Below, piece after piece: positions 15,511-23,776 of a stretch of DNA of 64,000 nt (position 1 is its first letter; each line of letters opens with the position of its first letter). The position numbers were made by a program, and so were the translations under genes. The stretch covers positions 1 to 64,000 of the forward strand of contig NZ_RJJW01000008.1 in the NCBI RefSeq assembly GCF_003781945.1, written 5' to 3'. Origin of the DNA: Halorubrum sp. CSM-61 (GTDB lineage: Archaea; Halobacteriota; Halobacteria; Halobacteriales; Haloferacaceae). Under the pieces are notes generated by a model. The model made no database searches, was not told where the DNA came from, and saw nothing but the letters and a program-made list of their open reading frames with translations.

Positions 15511-16785
15511 ATGGCTTGGAATCGGCGGAAACTACTGGGTGCATTGGCTGGGAGTAGCGTCGTCAGCATCGCTGGGTGTGCCAGCGTTGAGGACGACGGC
15601 AGCGCAGACGATGGAAGTGCCGCCGACGGCGGTTCGAACGGCGACAGTACGGAAGACGGAAGTTCGGACGACGGTGAGAGCGGCGGCGAATCGGAACTCT
15701 GGTACGACTTCCAAGAGGGTGAACTCATTATCATGGAGGACGCCCTCGAGAGCTATCACGAACAGAGCAGTAACCAGATCGAGGGCGTCGACGTGACCGA
15801 GATGCAGGACCGACTCACGAGTGCGATCCCGACCGGCGAGGGTCCGGACTCGTTCATGTGGGCCCACGACTGGGCGGGCGACTTTTCCGAGAGCGGATTC
15901 CTTGAGGCGCAGACTGGAAACTTCGATGTCGATCTGGATCAGTTCACTTCGCCGGCACAGCAGGCGGTCACGTTCGAGGACGAGGTCTGGGGGCTACCGG
16001 TGAGCGCTGAGACAGTTGGACTGTTGTACAACAAAGAAATGGTCGACGAGCCTCCCGAGACGATCTCGGAGATGAAGTCGATCATGGACGAGTACCATGA
16101 TCCAGCAAACAACCAGTACGGCCTCTCGTTCAACATCGACGCCTACTTCGTCAGCGGATACGCGCACGCGTTCGGTGGCTTCTACTACCAGGCCGACGGC
16201 CACGAGCTCGGATTGACGAAACAGGAGACTATCGATGGCCTCCGAATCGTCACCGACGAGCTCGACGAGTACAGCCCGAACGACTACGACTACGGTCCAC
16301 AGGCGGCCGTGTTCGCTGAGGGACGGGCGCCGTTCGCGATCAACGGGCCGTGGGAACTGGGTAACGCCGACTTTGACGCCGGCGTCGCGAAGCTCCCCGC
16401 GCCGGAAGGCGGCACGCCGGCACCGTACTCCGGTGTGCAGATGTTCTACTTCGCTGACGGCGTCAGCGACGACCCGGAGAGCGCCGACGCGGCTCGCGAC
16501 TTCGCCGAGTGGTACGCGACGAACACGGACCTACTCTCCCGGCTCGCGGAGGACCAGGGCTTCATTCCGGTCCTCGACGAGCTGGCCGGAACCGACGACC
16601 TGCCGGAGACAGTCAAGGGCTTCTCGGCGTCGGCCGCCGACGGTACTCCGATGCCGGCCGACCCCCGAATGAACCAAGTCTGGAGCCCGACCGAAGACGC
16701 CATTCTCAACGCGATCACCGGTGGGGAAGAGCTTGAGGCGGCGCTGGAGGAAGCAGAGAGCCGTATCCGCGATAACTGGGAATAA
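15511..16785 (+). CDS. malE: Maltodextrin ABC transporter substrate-binding lipoprotein
   Basis: A 424-residue extracellular solute-binding protein. The N-terminus NRRKLLGALAG is a twin-arginine signal and SIAGC at residues 20-24 is a lipobox, so it is exported folded and lipid-anchored. An acidic Asp/Gly/Ser linker of about 40 residues follows. The body (TSAIPTGEGPDSFMWAHDW, GLPVSAETVGLLYNKEMVDE, FAINGPWELGN) matches maltose/maltodextrin-binding proteins of cluster B. First gene of malE-F-G, followed four bases later by the first permease. Ligand specificity is inferred from the neighbouring GH13 enzyme. Confidence 0.9.
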   Translation: MAWNRRKLLGALAGSSVVSIAGCASVEDDGSADDGSAADGGSNGDSTEDGSSDDGESGGESELWYDFQEGELIIMEDALESYHEQSSNQIEGVDVTEMQDRLTSAIPTGEGPDSFMWAHDWAGDFSESGFLEAQTGNFDVDLDQFTSPAQQAVTFEDEVWGLPVSAETVGLLYNKEMVDEPPETISEMKSIMDEYHDPANNQYGLSFNIDAYFVSGYAHAFGGFYYQADGHELGLTKQETIDGLRIVTDELDEYSPNDYDYGPQAAVFAEGRAPFAINGPWELGNADFDAGVAKLPAPEGGTPAPYSGVQMFYFADGVSDDPESADAARDFAEWYATNTDLLSRLAEDQGFIPVLDELAGTDDLPETVKGFSASAADGTPMPADPRMNQVWSPTEDAILNAITGGEELEAALEEAESRIRDNWE

Positions 16786-16789
16786 ACCG

Positions 16790-17755
16790 ATGGCGACCTC
16801 AGATGTGGTAAAGCGGGTTCGCAAATATGAGGCCCCGAGGTGGTTGACGGAAAACCTCTCGTTAGCGCTGGTGCTGCCGGGACTGTTCTTTTTCCTCTCG
16901 TTCGTCGCCATCCCGCTCGCCTACCTCATCGGGCTCTCGTTAACGAACGCGACCCTCGGAACCATGTTCCAAGACGCACCGGGACTGTGGGGAACGGTCT
17001 TCGGCGAGGCCGAGTTCGTTGGTGTCGATAACTACGCGAGCCTGTTGACCGACGGTCAGTTCTACCGCTCGTTCGGTGTCACGTGGCTGTTCGTCGCGAC
17101 GAGCGTCGTCGGAAAAGTGGTTCTCGGAGTGGGTATCGCCGTCGTATTGACACACCACTGGGTACGCGGGAAGCGGCTGATGCGTGCCCTGGTCATCCTT
17201 CCGATGGGGCTCCCCGCGATCTTCACGATCACCGTCTGGCGGGGCGTCTTCTCGTCAGCACGGTTCGGGCTCGCAAACCAGTTCCTCGGCGCGTTCGGAT
17301 TCGAATCGATCGCGTGGTTCAGCCGACGGTGGCTCGCGTTCGTCTCGTACAACGTCACCGAGATGTGGCTGGCGTACCCGTTCATGGTGATTATTACCGT
17401 GAGCGCGCTCCAGAACGTCTCCGGCGAACTTCACGAGGCCGCGAAGGTGGACGGCGCCGGATTCATCAATCGCTTTCGACACGTCACGATGCCGTCGATC
17501 AAGCGTCCCGTGATGTTCGCGTCAATCCTCACCGCCGCGGCGTCGTTCCAGCAGTTCCTGATTCCGTTCGTGTTCAACCGGGGCGGCCCGGCACGCGCGA
17601 ACGAACTCATTCTGCTGTACGGATACCGCGAGGCGTTCGAGTTCCGCGCGTTCGGTGAGGGCTCCGCGATCATGCTCACGGCGATAACGATCATCGGGCT
17701 CTTCATGATCGTCGCGGCGACGAAGGGAGAGCTCGCGGAGGGAGCACACGAATGA
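16790..17755 (+). CDS. malF: Maltodextrin ABC transporter permease, MalF type
   Basis: A 321-residue permease with about six transmembrane helices. The first begins near residue 25 (LALVLPGLFFFLSFVAIPLA) and the EAA loop is ELHEAAKVDGAGFINRFRHV near residue 225, where it docks on the MalK ATPase. ATG at 16790 is chosen over a longer frame from 16721 because that extension is merely the out-of-frame end of malE. The gene begins four bases after the malE stop and its own stop overlaps malG by four bases, so the three are one transcript. Confidence 0.9.
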   Translation: MATSDVVKRVRKYEAPRWLTENLSLALVLPGLFFFLSFVAIPLAYLIGLSLTNATLGTMFQDAPGLWGTVFGEAEFVGVDNYASLLTDGQFYRSFGVTWLFVATSVVGKVVLGVGIAVVLTHHWVRGKRLMRALVILPMGLPAIFTITVWRGVFSSARFGLANQFLGAFGFESIAWFSRRWLAFVSYNVTEMWLAYPFMVIITVSALQNVSGELHEAAKVDGAGFINRFRHVTMPSIKRPVMFASILTAAASFQQFLIPFVFNRGGPARANELILLYGYREAFEFRAFGEGSAIMLTAITIIGLFMIVAATKGELAEGAHE

Positions 17756-18867
17756 CCCTGATCCAATCGATCACACGAAAAATCAAATCCGACATCCGAG
17801 CTATCCCGGCTGCGATCGTCGGCTGGTATCGGAACACTCAGTACAAGCTCGATCTCTACCGTCGCGGGAAGATCGGCACGCTGCAGCTTCTCGCGCCGGT
17901 GTTCTCGACAGCCGGCGCGCTCGCGCTCGTCTCGATACTCATGTTCCCGGTGTACTGGATCGCGCTCGCGGCGCTGTCGGGAGAGGGAGCGTCGCTGTAC
18001 TCGGCCGGAGGACTACAGCTCCTTCCGGCCGGGTTCAATCCCTGGTTGCTGATCACCGAGGGCGATCTCTGGATGGGAATGGATCTGACACCCTTCGTCT
18101 GGGTGATCGGAGATCTCATTATCCCGAGCCTCCGGATATCGATCCCGTTTACCGGAAGCAGCATCGTCACTTCGGAAGTCGTTCTGCTCGAGGCCGCCAA
18201 CTACGGCGTCGAGCGGCCGTCCGCATTCAAACAGTACGCGTGGAACTCTCTCACCGTCGCAATCCCAACGGTAATGATGACCATGGCGGTGATCATTCCC
18301 GCCTCCTACGCGCTCTCGCGGAAGGAGTTCCTCATGCGCAAGAAGGTGCTATACGGCTACATTCTCTTCACGCAGGTCGGCGGCGGTCTCGGCCTTGCGA
18401 TGCTGATCGCCGTGTTCGCGATCTTCTCCGCATTCGGATGGACAAACGACAAGTTCATGCTCGCCGTTTATTACTCAGCGATGGCTGTGCCGTTCAACAC
18501 GTGGCTATTGAAGACGTTCATGGACTCGATACCGCCCTCCTACGAGGAGGCCGCAGTCATCGACGGCGCGCCGCCGTGGCGGGTCGTCTGGGAGATCATC
18601 CTCCCGCTCTCGAAGGCGGGTCTCGCGGCCGTGCTCATCTTTGTGTTTCTCGCGGGCTGGATGGAGTTTATTGTCGCACAGACGGTGCTCCGCCCGGAGA
18701 ACTACACCCTACCAGTGGGACTGTTCGCGCTCATTGACGAGTACACCGTTCCGTGGGCTCGGTTCTCCGCGTTCGCGTTGCTGTTCGCCGCACCGGTTGT
18801 GGTCATCTATCTCTTCGCGCAGCGGTATATCGAATCTGGCCTCTCGTTCGGCGGGATGGAAGGCTGA
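17752..18867 (+). CDS. malG: Maltodextrin ABC transporter permease, MalG type
   Basis: A 371-residue permease with about six membrane segments and the EAA loop SYEEAAVIDGAPPWRVVWEI near residue 265. A periplasm-facing insertion of about 100 residues follows the first helix (LPAGFNPWLLITEGDLWMG), longer than in Escherichia coli MalG (296 residues) and common in archaeal sugar permeases. It overlaps malF by ATGA. With malE, malF and malK it completes a CUT1 importer. Confidence 0.9.
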   Translation: MTLIQSITRKIKSDIRAIPAAIVGWYRNTQYKLDLYRRGKIGTLQLLAPVFSTAGALALVSILMFPVYWIALAALSGEGASLYSAGGLQLLPAGFNPWLLITEGDLWMGMDLTPFVWVIGDLIIPSLRISIPFTGSSIVTSEVVLLEAANYGVERPSAFKQYAWNSLTVAIPTVMMTMAVIIPASYALSRKEFLMRKKVLYGYILFTQVGGGLGLAMLIAVFAIFSAFGWTNDKFMLAVYYSAMAVPFNTWLLKTFMDSIPPSYEEAAVIDGAPPWRVVWEIILPLSKAGLAAVLIFVFLAGWMEFIVAQTVLRPENYTLPVGLFALIDEYTVPWARFSAFALLFAAPVVVIYLFAQRYIESGLSFGGMEG

Positions 18868-18954
18868 CCGCCATTGAGGGGCCGGACCTGACTCGATCGG
18901 CCGATCCGGGCGCTGGGGACGGGTTGAAGTGATCGCTCGCCTGAACCGAAGGCA

Positions 18955-21276
18955 ATGGAGCCGCCGAACATCGAGCGGTTGGACGAGCGGACCGTCCAGC
19001 GCATCGCGGCCGGCGAGGTCGTCGAGCGCCCGGCCAGCGTCGTCAAGGAGCTGATCGAGAACAGCCTCGACGCGGGCGCGACGCGCGTGGCCGTGTCCGT
19101 CGAGGCCGGCGGCACCGAGGGGATCCGCGTCCGCGACGACGGCGTGGGCATCCCCGAAGGCCAACTGGAGGCCGCGGTCGCCGAACACGCCACCTCGAAG
19201 ATCGGCGACATCGCGGACCTCGACCGCGGCGTCGGCACCCTCGGCTTCCGCGGCGAGGCGCTGTACACCGTCGGCGCCGTCTCGCGGCTCACCGTCCGGT
19301 CGAAGCCGCCCGGCGCCGACGCAGGTGCCGAGATCACCGTCGAGGGCGGCGCGGTGGGCGAGGCGCGCCCCGCGGGCTGTCCCGAGGGGACGACCGTGGA
19401 GGTGGAGGACCTCTTCTATAACACCCCCGCCCGCAAGAAGTTCCTCAAGCGGACCGCGACCGAGTTCGACCGGATCAACACCGTCGTCACCGGCTACGCG
19501 CTCGCCAATCCCGATGTGGCCGTCTCGCTGGAGCACGACGGGCGAGAGACGTTCGCGACCGAGGGGAACGGCGACCTCCGGTCGACCGTCTTGGCCGTCT
19601 ACGGCCGCGAGGTCGCGGAGGCGATGGTGGACGTGGAGTGGGAACCGAGTGATTCGAAGGCCGACCCCCCCGTTCGCGGCGTCAGCGGTCTCGTCTCCCA
19701 CCCCGGGACGACCCGGTCGACCCGCGAGTACCTCGCGACCTACGTCAACGGTCGGTTCGTCACCGCGAGCGCCCTCCGCGAGGCCGTCCTCGACGCGTAC
19801 GGCGGCCAGCTCGCGCCCGACCGGTACCCCTTCGCGGTGCTCTTCGTCGAGGTCCCGCCCGGCGACATCGACGTGAACGTCCACCCGCGCAAGCTGGAAG
19901 TCCGGTTCGACGAGGAGCCGGCGGTGCGCGAGGCCGTCGAAGACGCCGTGGAGGAGGCCCTGCTGGACCACGGGCTGATCCGCTCGACGGCCCCCAGAGG
20001 GCGGTCCGCACCGGACGAGACGGCGGTCGCTCCCGAAACACCCGAGACCGAGGCCGTCGGCGGCGCCGGAACCGACCACGAGCGCGCGGCCCTCGGCGAC
20101 AGGAACGACGGCGACCGAGAGGGCGGCGACCGAGGGGGCGACGACAAAAGCGGCGGCGTCCGGGACGGAAATGGCAGTCCGACCGCCGGCTCCGCGGCCG
20201 GTGCCTCAGAGCTCGACCCCACGGACGAGGAGGCGTGGGCGGTCGGCGACGTGGGGTCGGGCGACGACGTGGGGTCGGGCGACGACCAGATGGACGACGG
20301 CGGCGGCGTGGGCCCGGATACCGTCGGTTCCGCCGGGTCCGCCGGGTCCGCGTCCGATCGTCCCTCGCCGCGGAGCTGGCAGTCGGACCCGGACGAGGGC
20401 GAGGGGGACGCAGGGGACGACGCTGACGCGGTCGCCAGCGCAGATACCGACACCGAAAGCGACGCGAGGGAGGCCGACGGGCTCGGTCGGTTCGGCGGTT
20501 CGGATGGCGACGGCTCCGACTCGACCGACACCGAGACTGCGACGGAGGCCACCGCCAGCGGGTCGGAGGCGGGGCGAGCACCGTCGCCCGCCTCGCGCTC
20601 GACCGCGACCGCCCAGCGGACCCTCGACGGCGAGCCGACGAGCGCGGAGCGCACCTACGACTCGCTCCCGCCGCTGCGGGTGCTCGGCCAGCTCCACGAG
20701 ACGTACGTCGTCGCCGAGGCGCCCGACGGGCTCGTGTTGATCGACCAGCACGCCGCCGACGAGCGGGTGAACTACGAGCGCCTGCAGGCCGCGTTCGCCG
20801 ACGGCGCCGACGCGCAGGCGCTCGCCGAGCCCGTCCGGATCGAGCTCACCGCGCGGGAGGCGGCGCTGTTCGAGGAGTTCGTCGAGGACCTCGCTGGGGT
20901 CGGCTTCCGCGCCGAGCGCGCGGGCGAGCGCGAGGTGGTCGTCGAGTCGGTCCCGGCGGTGTTCGACGCCGCGCTCGACCCCGGGCTCGTCCGAGACGTG
21001 CTCTCCGCGCTCGTCGGCGACGCGACCGCGGGCGACGAGCCGGTGACGGACGTGGTCGACGAGCTGCTCGCGGATCTGGCGTGTTACCCCTCCGTGACCG
21101 GGAACACCTCGCTGACGGAGGGGTCGGTCGTCGACCTGCTCGACCGCCTCGACGCGTGCGAGAACCCGTACGCCTGCCCGCACGGGCGCCCGGTCGTGAT
21201 CCGACTCGACCGCGACGAGATCGGCTCGCGGTTCGAGCGCGACTACCCCGGTCACGCCGGGCGTCGCGCGGAGTGA
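18955..21276 (+). CDS. mutL: DNA mismatch repair protein MutL
   Basis: A 773-residue protein. The N-terminal GHKL ATPase has ENSLDAGATRV, DDGVGIP and GTLGFRGEALYT in order (residues about 35-105). The C-terminal dimerisation/endonuclease domain has DQHAADERVNYE (the DQHAx2Ex4E metal motif) near residue 600 and CPHGRP near residue 740, so it should nick DNA like other endonuclease MutLs. Between them runs a linker of about 220 residues made almost only of Asp, Gly, Ser, Thr and Ala (residues about 345-560), longer than usual. ATG at 18955 gives the standard N-terminus. No mutS is in the window. Confidence 0.95.
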   Translation: MEPPNIERLDERTVQRIAAGEVVERPASVVKELIENSLDAGATRVAVSVEAGGTEGIRVRDDGVGIPEGQLEAAVAEHATSKIGDIADLDRGVGTLGFRGEALYTVGAVSRLTVRSKPPGADAGAEITVEGGAVGEARPAGCPEGTTVEVEDLFYNTPARKKFLKRTATEFDRINTVVTGYALANPDVAVSLEHDGRETFATEGNGDLRSTVLAVYGREVAEAMVDVEWEPSDSKADPPVRGVSGLVSHPGTTRSTREYLATYVNGRFVTASALREAVLDAYGGQLAPDRYPFAVLFVEVPPGDIDVNVHPRKLEVRFDEEPAVREAVEDAVEEALLDHGLIRSTAPRGRSAPDETAVAPETPETEAVGGAGTDHERAALGDRNDGDREGGDRGGDDKSGGVRDGNGSPTAGSAAGASELDPTDEEAWAVGDVGSGDDVGSGDDQMDDGGGVGPDTVGSAGSAGSASDRPSPRSWQSDPDEGEGDAGDDADAVASADTDTESDAREADGLGRFGGSDGDGSDSTDTETATEATASGSEAGRAPSPASRSTATAQRTLDGEPTSAERTYDSLPPLRVLGQLHETYVVAEAPDGLVLIDQHAADERVNYERLQAAFADGADAQALAEPVRIELTAREAALFEEFVEDLAGVGFRAERAGEREVVVESVPAVFDAALDPGLVRDVLSALVGDATAGDEPVTDVVDELLADLACYPSVTGNTSLTEGSVVDLLDRLDACENPYACPHGRPVVIRLDRDEIGSRFERDYPGHAGRRAE

Positions 21277-21355
21277 GCCGGAGGGACAGGGGGCGGTCGG
21301 CCGCCCGGCGGCCACAGAGAGGTACCCTTTAGGCGGGCGCCGTGGTCCCACGCGT

Positions 21356-22516
21356 ATGGAACGCGTAGCGATCATCGGCGCGTCGATGACCCGGTTCGGG
21401 CAGCGCGACGCCTGGGTGCGCGAGCTGCTGGCCGAGGCGGGCGCGGCCGCGCTCGACGACGCCGGGATCGGCGGCGACGACCTCGATCACCTGTACGTCT
21501 CGAACATGGCCAGCGGCGAGTTCGAGGGCCAGACCGGCGTCCCGAACGCGCTCGCCCACGATCTGGCCGCACAGCCCGCCTACACCGCCCGTATCGACCA
21601 GACATCCTCGTCGGGCGGGGCGGGCGTGTACGCCGCGTGGCAGTCGGTCGCCTCCGGCGCGAGCGACCTCACCATGCTGGTCGGCGGCGAGAAGATGACC
21701 CACCGAACGACCGCGGAGGCGACCGACGTGATCGCGTCGCTCACCCATCCGGTCGAGTACAAACAGGGCGTGACGCTCCCCTCCTTCGCGGGGCTCACGG
21801 CGCGGCTCTACCTCGACGAGTACGACGCCCCCCGCGAGAGTCTCGGGAAGGTCGCGGTGAAGAACCACAAAAACGGCGTGGACAACCCCCACGCGCAGTT
21901 TCAGAAGGAGGTCGACCTCGACACGGTGCTCGAGTCGCCGATCGTCGCCGATCCGCTCCGGCTGTACGACTTCTGTCCGATCACGGACGGCTCCGCCGCG
22001 CTCGTGTTCTGTCCGGAGTCGGTCGCCGCGGAGTACGTCCCCGAGGACGAGTACGCGGTCGTCTCGGGGATCGGCGGCGCGACCGACACCCACGTCGTCC
22101 ACGAGCGCGCGGACCCGACGACGATGGGCGGGGTCGTCGACTCCTCCGACATCGCCTACGAGATGGCCGGAATCGGTCCGGACGACGTCGACGTGGCGGA
22201 GCTCCACGACATGTTCACCATCCTCGAGTTCCTCCAGAGCGAGGACCTCGGGTTCTTCGAGAAGGGCGAGGGGTGGAAGGCGGTCGAGGAGGGCGTCACC
22301 GACCGCGACGGCGAGCTCCCGATCAACACCTCCGGCGGGCTCAAGTCGAAGGGCCACCCCCTCGGCGCCAGCGGGGTCGCACAGGTGTACGAGATATTCG
22401 AACAGGTCACCGGCAACGCCGGCCCGCGGCAGGTCGAGGCCGACACGGGGCTCGCCTGCAACGTCGGCGGGTTCGGGAACTGCGTGACCACGACGATCCT
22501 GGAGGGCACCCAATGA
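21356..22516 (+). CDS. Thiolase-family protein lacking the canonical nucleophilic Cys
   Basis: A 386-residue thiolase-fold protein (MERVAIIGASMTRFGQRD start). KSKGHPLGASGVAQVYEIFE holds the conserved His, and LACNVGGFGNCV is the C-terminal Cys/Gly-rich motif. At the usual Cys position (C-x-S-G-G) I read TSSSGG at residues 83-88, so the acyl-accepting Cys appears to be Ser84. Archaeal thiolases pair with a DUF35 OB-fold protein, and the next gene is exactly that, overlapping by four bases. The pair may act in acyl-CoA condensation, or the thiolase may be non-catalytic. TATA-like CCCTTTAGG lies about 30 bases before the ATG. Confidence 0.85.
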   Translation: MERVAIIGASMTRFGQRDAWVRELLAEAGAAALDDAGIGGDDLDHLYVSNMASGEFEGQTGVPNALAHDLAAQPAYTARIDQTSSSGGAGVYAAWQSVASGASDLTMLVGGEKMTHRTTAEATDVIASLTHPVEYKQGVTLPSFAGLTARLYLDEYDAPRESLGKVAVKNHKNGVDNPHAQFQKEVDLDTVLESPIVADPLRLYDFCPITDGSAALVFCPESVAAEYVPEDEYAVVSGIGGATDTHVVHERADPTTMGGVVDSSDIAYEMAGIGPDDVDVAELHDMFTILEFLQSEDLGFFEKGEGWKAVEEGVTDRDGELPINTSGGLKSKGHPLGASGVAQVYEIFEQVTGNAGPRQVEADTGLACNVGGFGNCVTTTILEGTQ

Positions 22517-22971
22517 GCGACAACGAAGCGGCCGATACGAGAGTCGACGATCAGACGGACAGCGCCGAGCCGGCCTTCGAGGCCGCCGAGTACGCGGACG
22601 GCACGGTCACGTACCCGCCACACACCGTGAGCCCGAACGGCGCCGAGCGCGTCGGTACGGTCGACCTCCGAGAGTACGAAGGTCGGGTCCTCACGTGGAC
22701 GACCTCGACGGCGACGCCGCCGGGCGTCCGCGAGCCGAACACCCTCGCGATCGTCGAGTTCGAGATGGGCGACGGGTACGACGGCCCGGCGGTCCGTGCG
22801 CTCGGCCAGATCGCCGAGCGCGAGGACGGCTCCGGGGAGACCTTCGACGTCGACATCGGCGACCGCGTCGAGCCCGTCTACGCCGACGAGCTGCGCGAGC
22901 CGGGCGCCGGCATCCGCGAGCCCGAGAGCCAGGACTGGGACGGGTTCCGGTTCCGGCCCGTCGAGGAGTAG
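22513..22971 (+). CDS. DUF35-type OB-fold partner of the thiolase
   Basis: A 152-residue protein whose second half (GRVLTWTTSTATPPGVREPN, then LAIVEFEMGDG, then IGDRVEPVYADELRE) follows the DUF35 OB-fold. DUF35 proteins normally begin with a four-Cys zinc ribbon; here there is no Cys at all, only YPPHTVSPNGAERVG where the ribbon should be. In methanogens the DUF35 protein bridges thiolase and HMG-CoA synthase and channels acetoacetyl-CoA; HMG-CoA synthase is not next door here. It overlaps the thiolase stop by ATGA and is followed by convergent rpe. Confidence 0.8.
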   Translation: MSDNEAADTRVDDQTDSAEPAFEAAEYADGTVTYPPHTVSPNGAERVGTVDLREYEGRVLTWTTSTATPPGVREPNTLAIVEFEMGDGYDGPAVRALGQIAEREDGSGETFDVDIGDRVEPVYADELREPGAGIREPESQDWDGFRFRPVEE

Positions 22972-22999
22972 TCGCGGTCGTTTTCGGCTTTTCGTCGGT

Positions 23000-23776
23000 T
23001 CACACCCGCCGGTAGTCCCCGAGCCGCGTCCCGTCGAGCAGGTACGCGTCGCCGGCCGGGAGCGCGTCGGGGAGGAACGGCGCGAGGAACGACTGGCCGT
23101 CGACGTTGACCCACGTCCCGCCGGAGCGCTCGTTGAACGCGGGGAAGACGACGAGTTCGGGCGGGTCGGAGCGGTCGCGCTCGTTTCCGTCCTCCTCGAC
23201 GAACGCTCCCGGATCGAGCGTCCCGCGCAGCCACGCGCGCTCGACCCGCGAGCCGCCGACCGCGTCCTCCAGTCGCACTTGGGGGTGCTCGTGACCCATA
23301 CAGACCACGTCGGCGTCGAGGAGCGCGGGGTCGGGCCACGTGTGGCCGTGGACGACGCCGACGCTATCTCCGAGCACGTCCCCGCCCGCCCCGATCACGT
23401 CGAGGTCGGCGACGAACGCCTCGGCGACGCCGGCGTCGTGGTTCCCCTCGACGAGCGTTATCGGGACGCGGTCCGTGACCGTCCGGATCAGCTCGACGAG
23501 CTCCTCGCGCTCGTCGCCCTCCGGCGCCGCGATCCGGTGCGCGAGGTCACCGAGGACCACCACACGGTCGGCGTCGGTCTCCGCGATCAGGGCGCAGAGC
23601 CGCTCCCGTCGCTCGTCGGCGCGGCTGTCGAGCTCGACGCCGCGCTCGTACCGGAGCCCGACCTCGATACCGGCGTGCACGTCGGCGACCAGGAGCGCGC
23701 GCTCGCTCCCGAGGTCGGCCACGGCCGCGGGCTCGCCGACCACCGGTTCGACGGCGGGCGACGCGGCGGGCGCCAT
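23000..23776 (-). CDS. rpe: Calcineurin-like phosphoesterase of the rpa1 operon
   Basis: A 258-residue metallophosphoesterase with LLVADVHAGIE, VVVLGDLAHRIA, LVEGNHDAG and VVHGHTWPD followed by CMGHEHPQV, the D-x-H / GDxxH-like / GNHD / GHxH series binding two metals. Third gene of rpa1-rpap1-rpe, overlapping rpap1 by four bases; the same three-gene order is described for Haloferax volcanii rpa1. The start is ATG at 23776 because a longer frame would extend into rpap1. Its in vivo substrate is unknown; a link to single-strand DNA metabolism is inferred from the operon. Confidence 0.88.
   Translation of the reverse strand: MAPAASPAVEPVVGEPAAVADLGSERALLVADVHAGIEVGLRYERGVELDSRADERRERLCALIAETDADRVVVLGDLAHRIAAPEGDEREELVELIRTVTDRVPITLVEGNHDAGVAEAFVADLDVIGAGGDVLGDSVGVVHGHTWPDPALLDADVVCMGHEHPQVRLEDAVGGSRVERAWLRGTLDPGAFVEEDGNERDRSDPPELVVFPAFNERSGGTWVNVDGQSFLAPFLPDALPAGDAYLLDGTRLGDYRRV

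Noticed and set aside
18709-20079. 456-residue minus-strand frame over the start of mutL
   Set aside because: It is the complement of conserved mutL and malG codons; there are no motifs and no promoter.
20251-20286. CRISPR-like direct repeat
   Set aside because: Two tandem copies of an 18-base unit within the mutL linker, with no spacers. A coding microduplication, not a CRISPR array.
20206-21375. 389-residue minus-strand frame within mutL
   Set aside because: Shadow of the mutL C-terminal coding region, with Arg/Gly/Val-rich composition only.
21637-22971. 444-residue frame joining the thiolase region to the DUF35 protein
   Set aside because: Only its last 152 codons from 22513 are real; the upstream part is the wrong frame of the thiolase gene. 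Not a fusion or frameshift.
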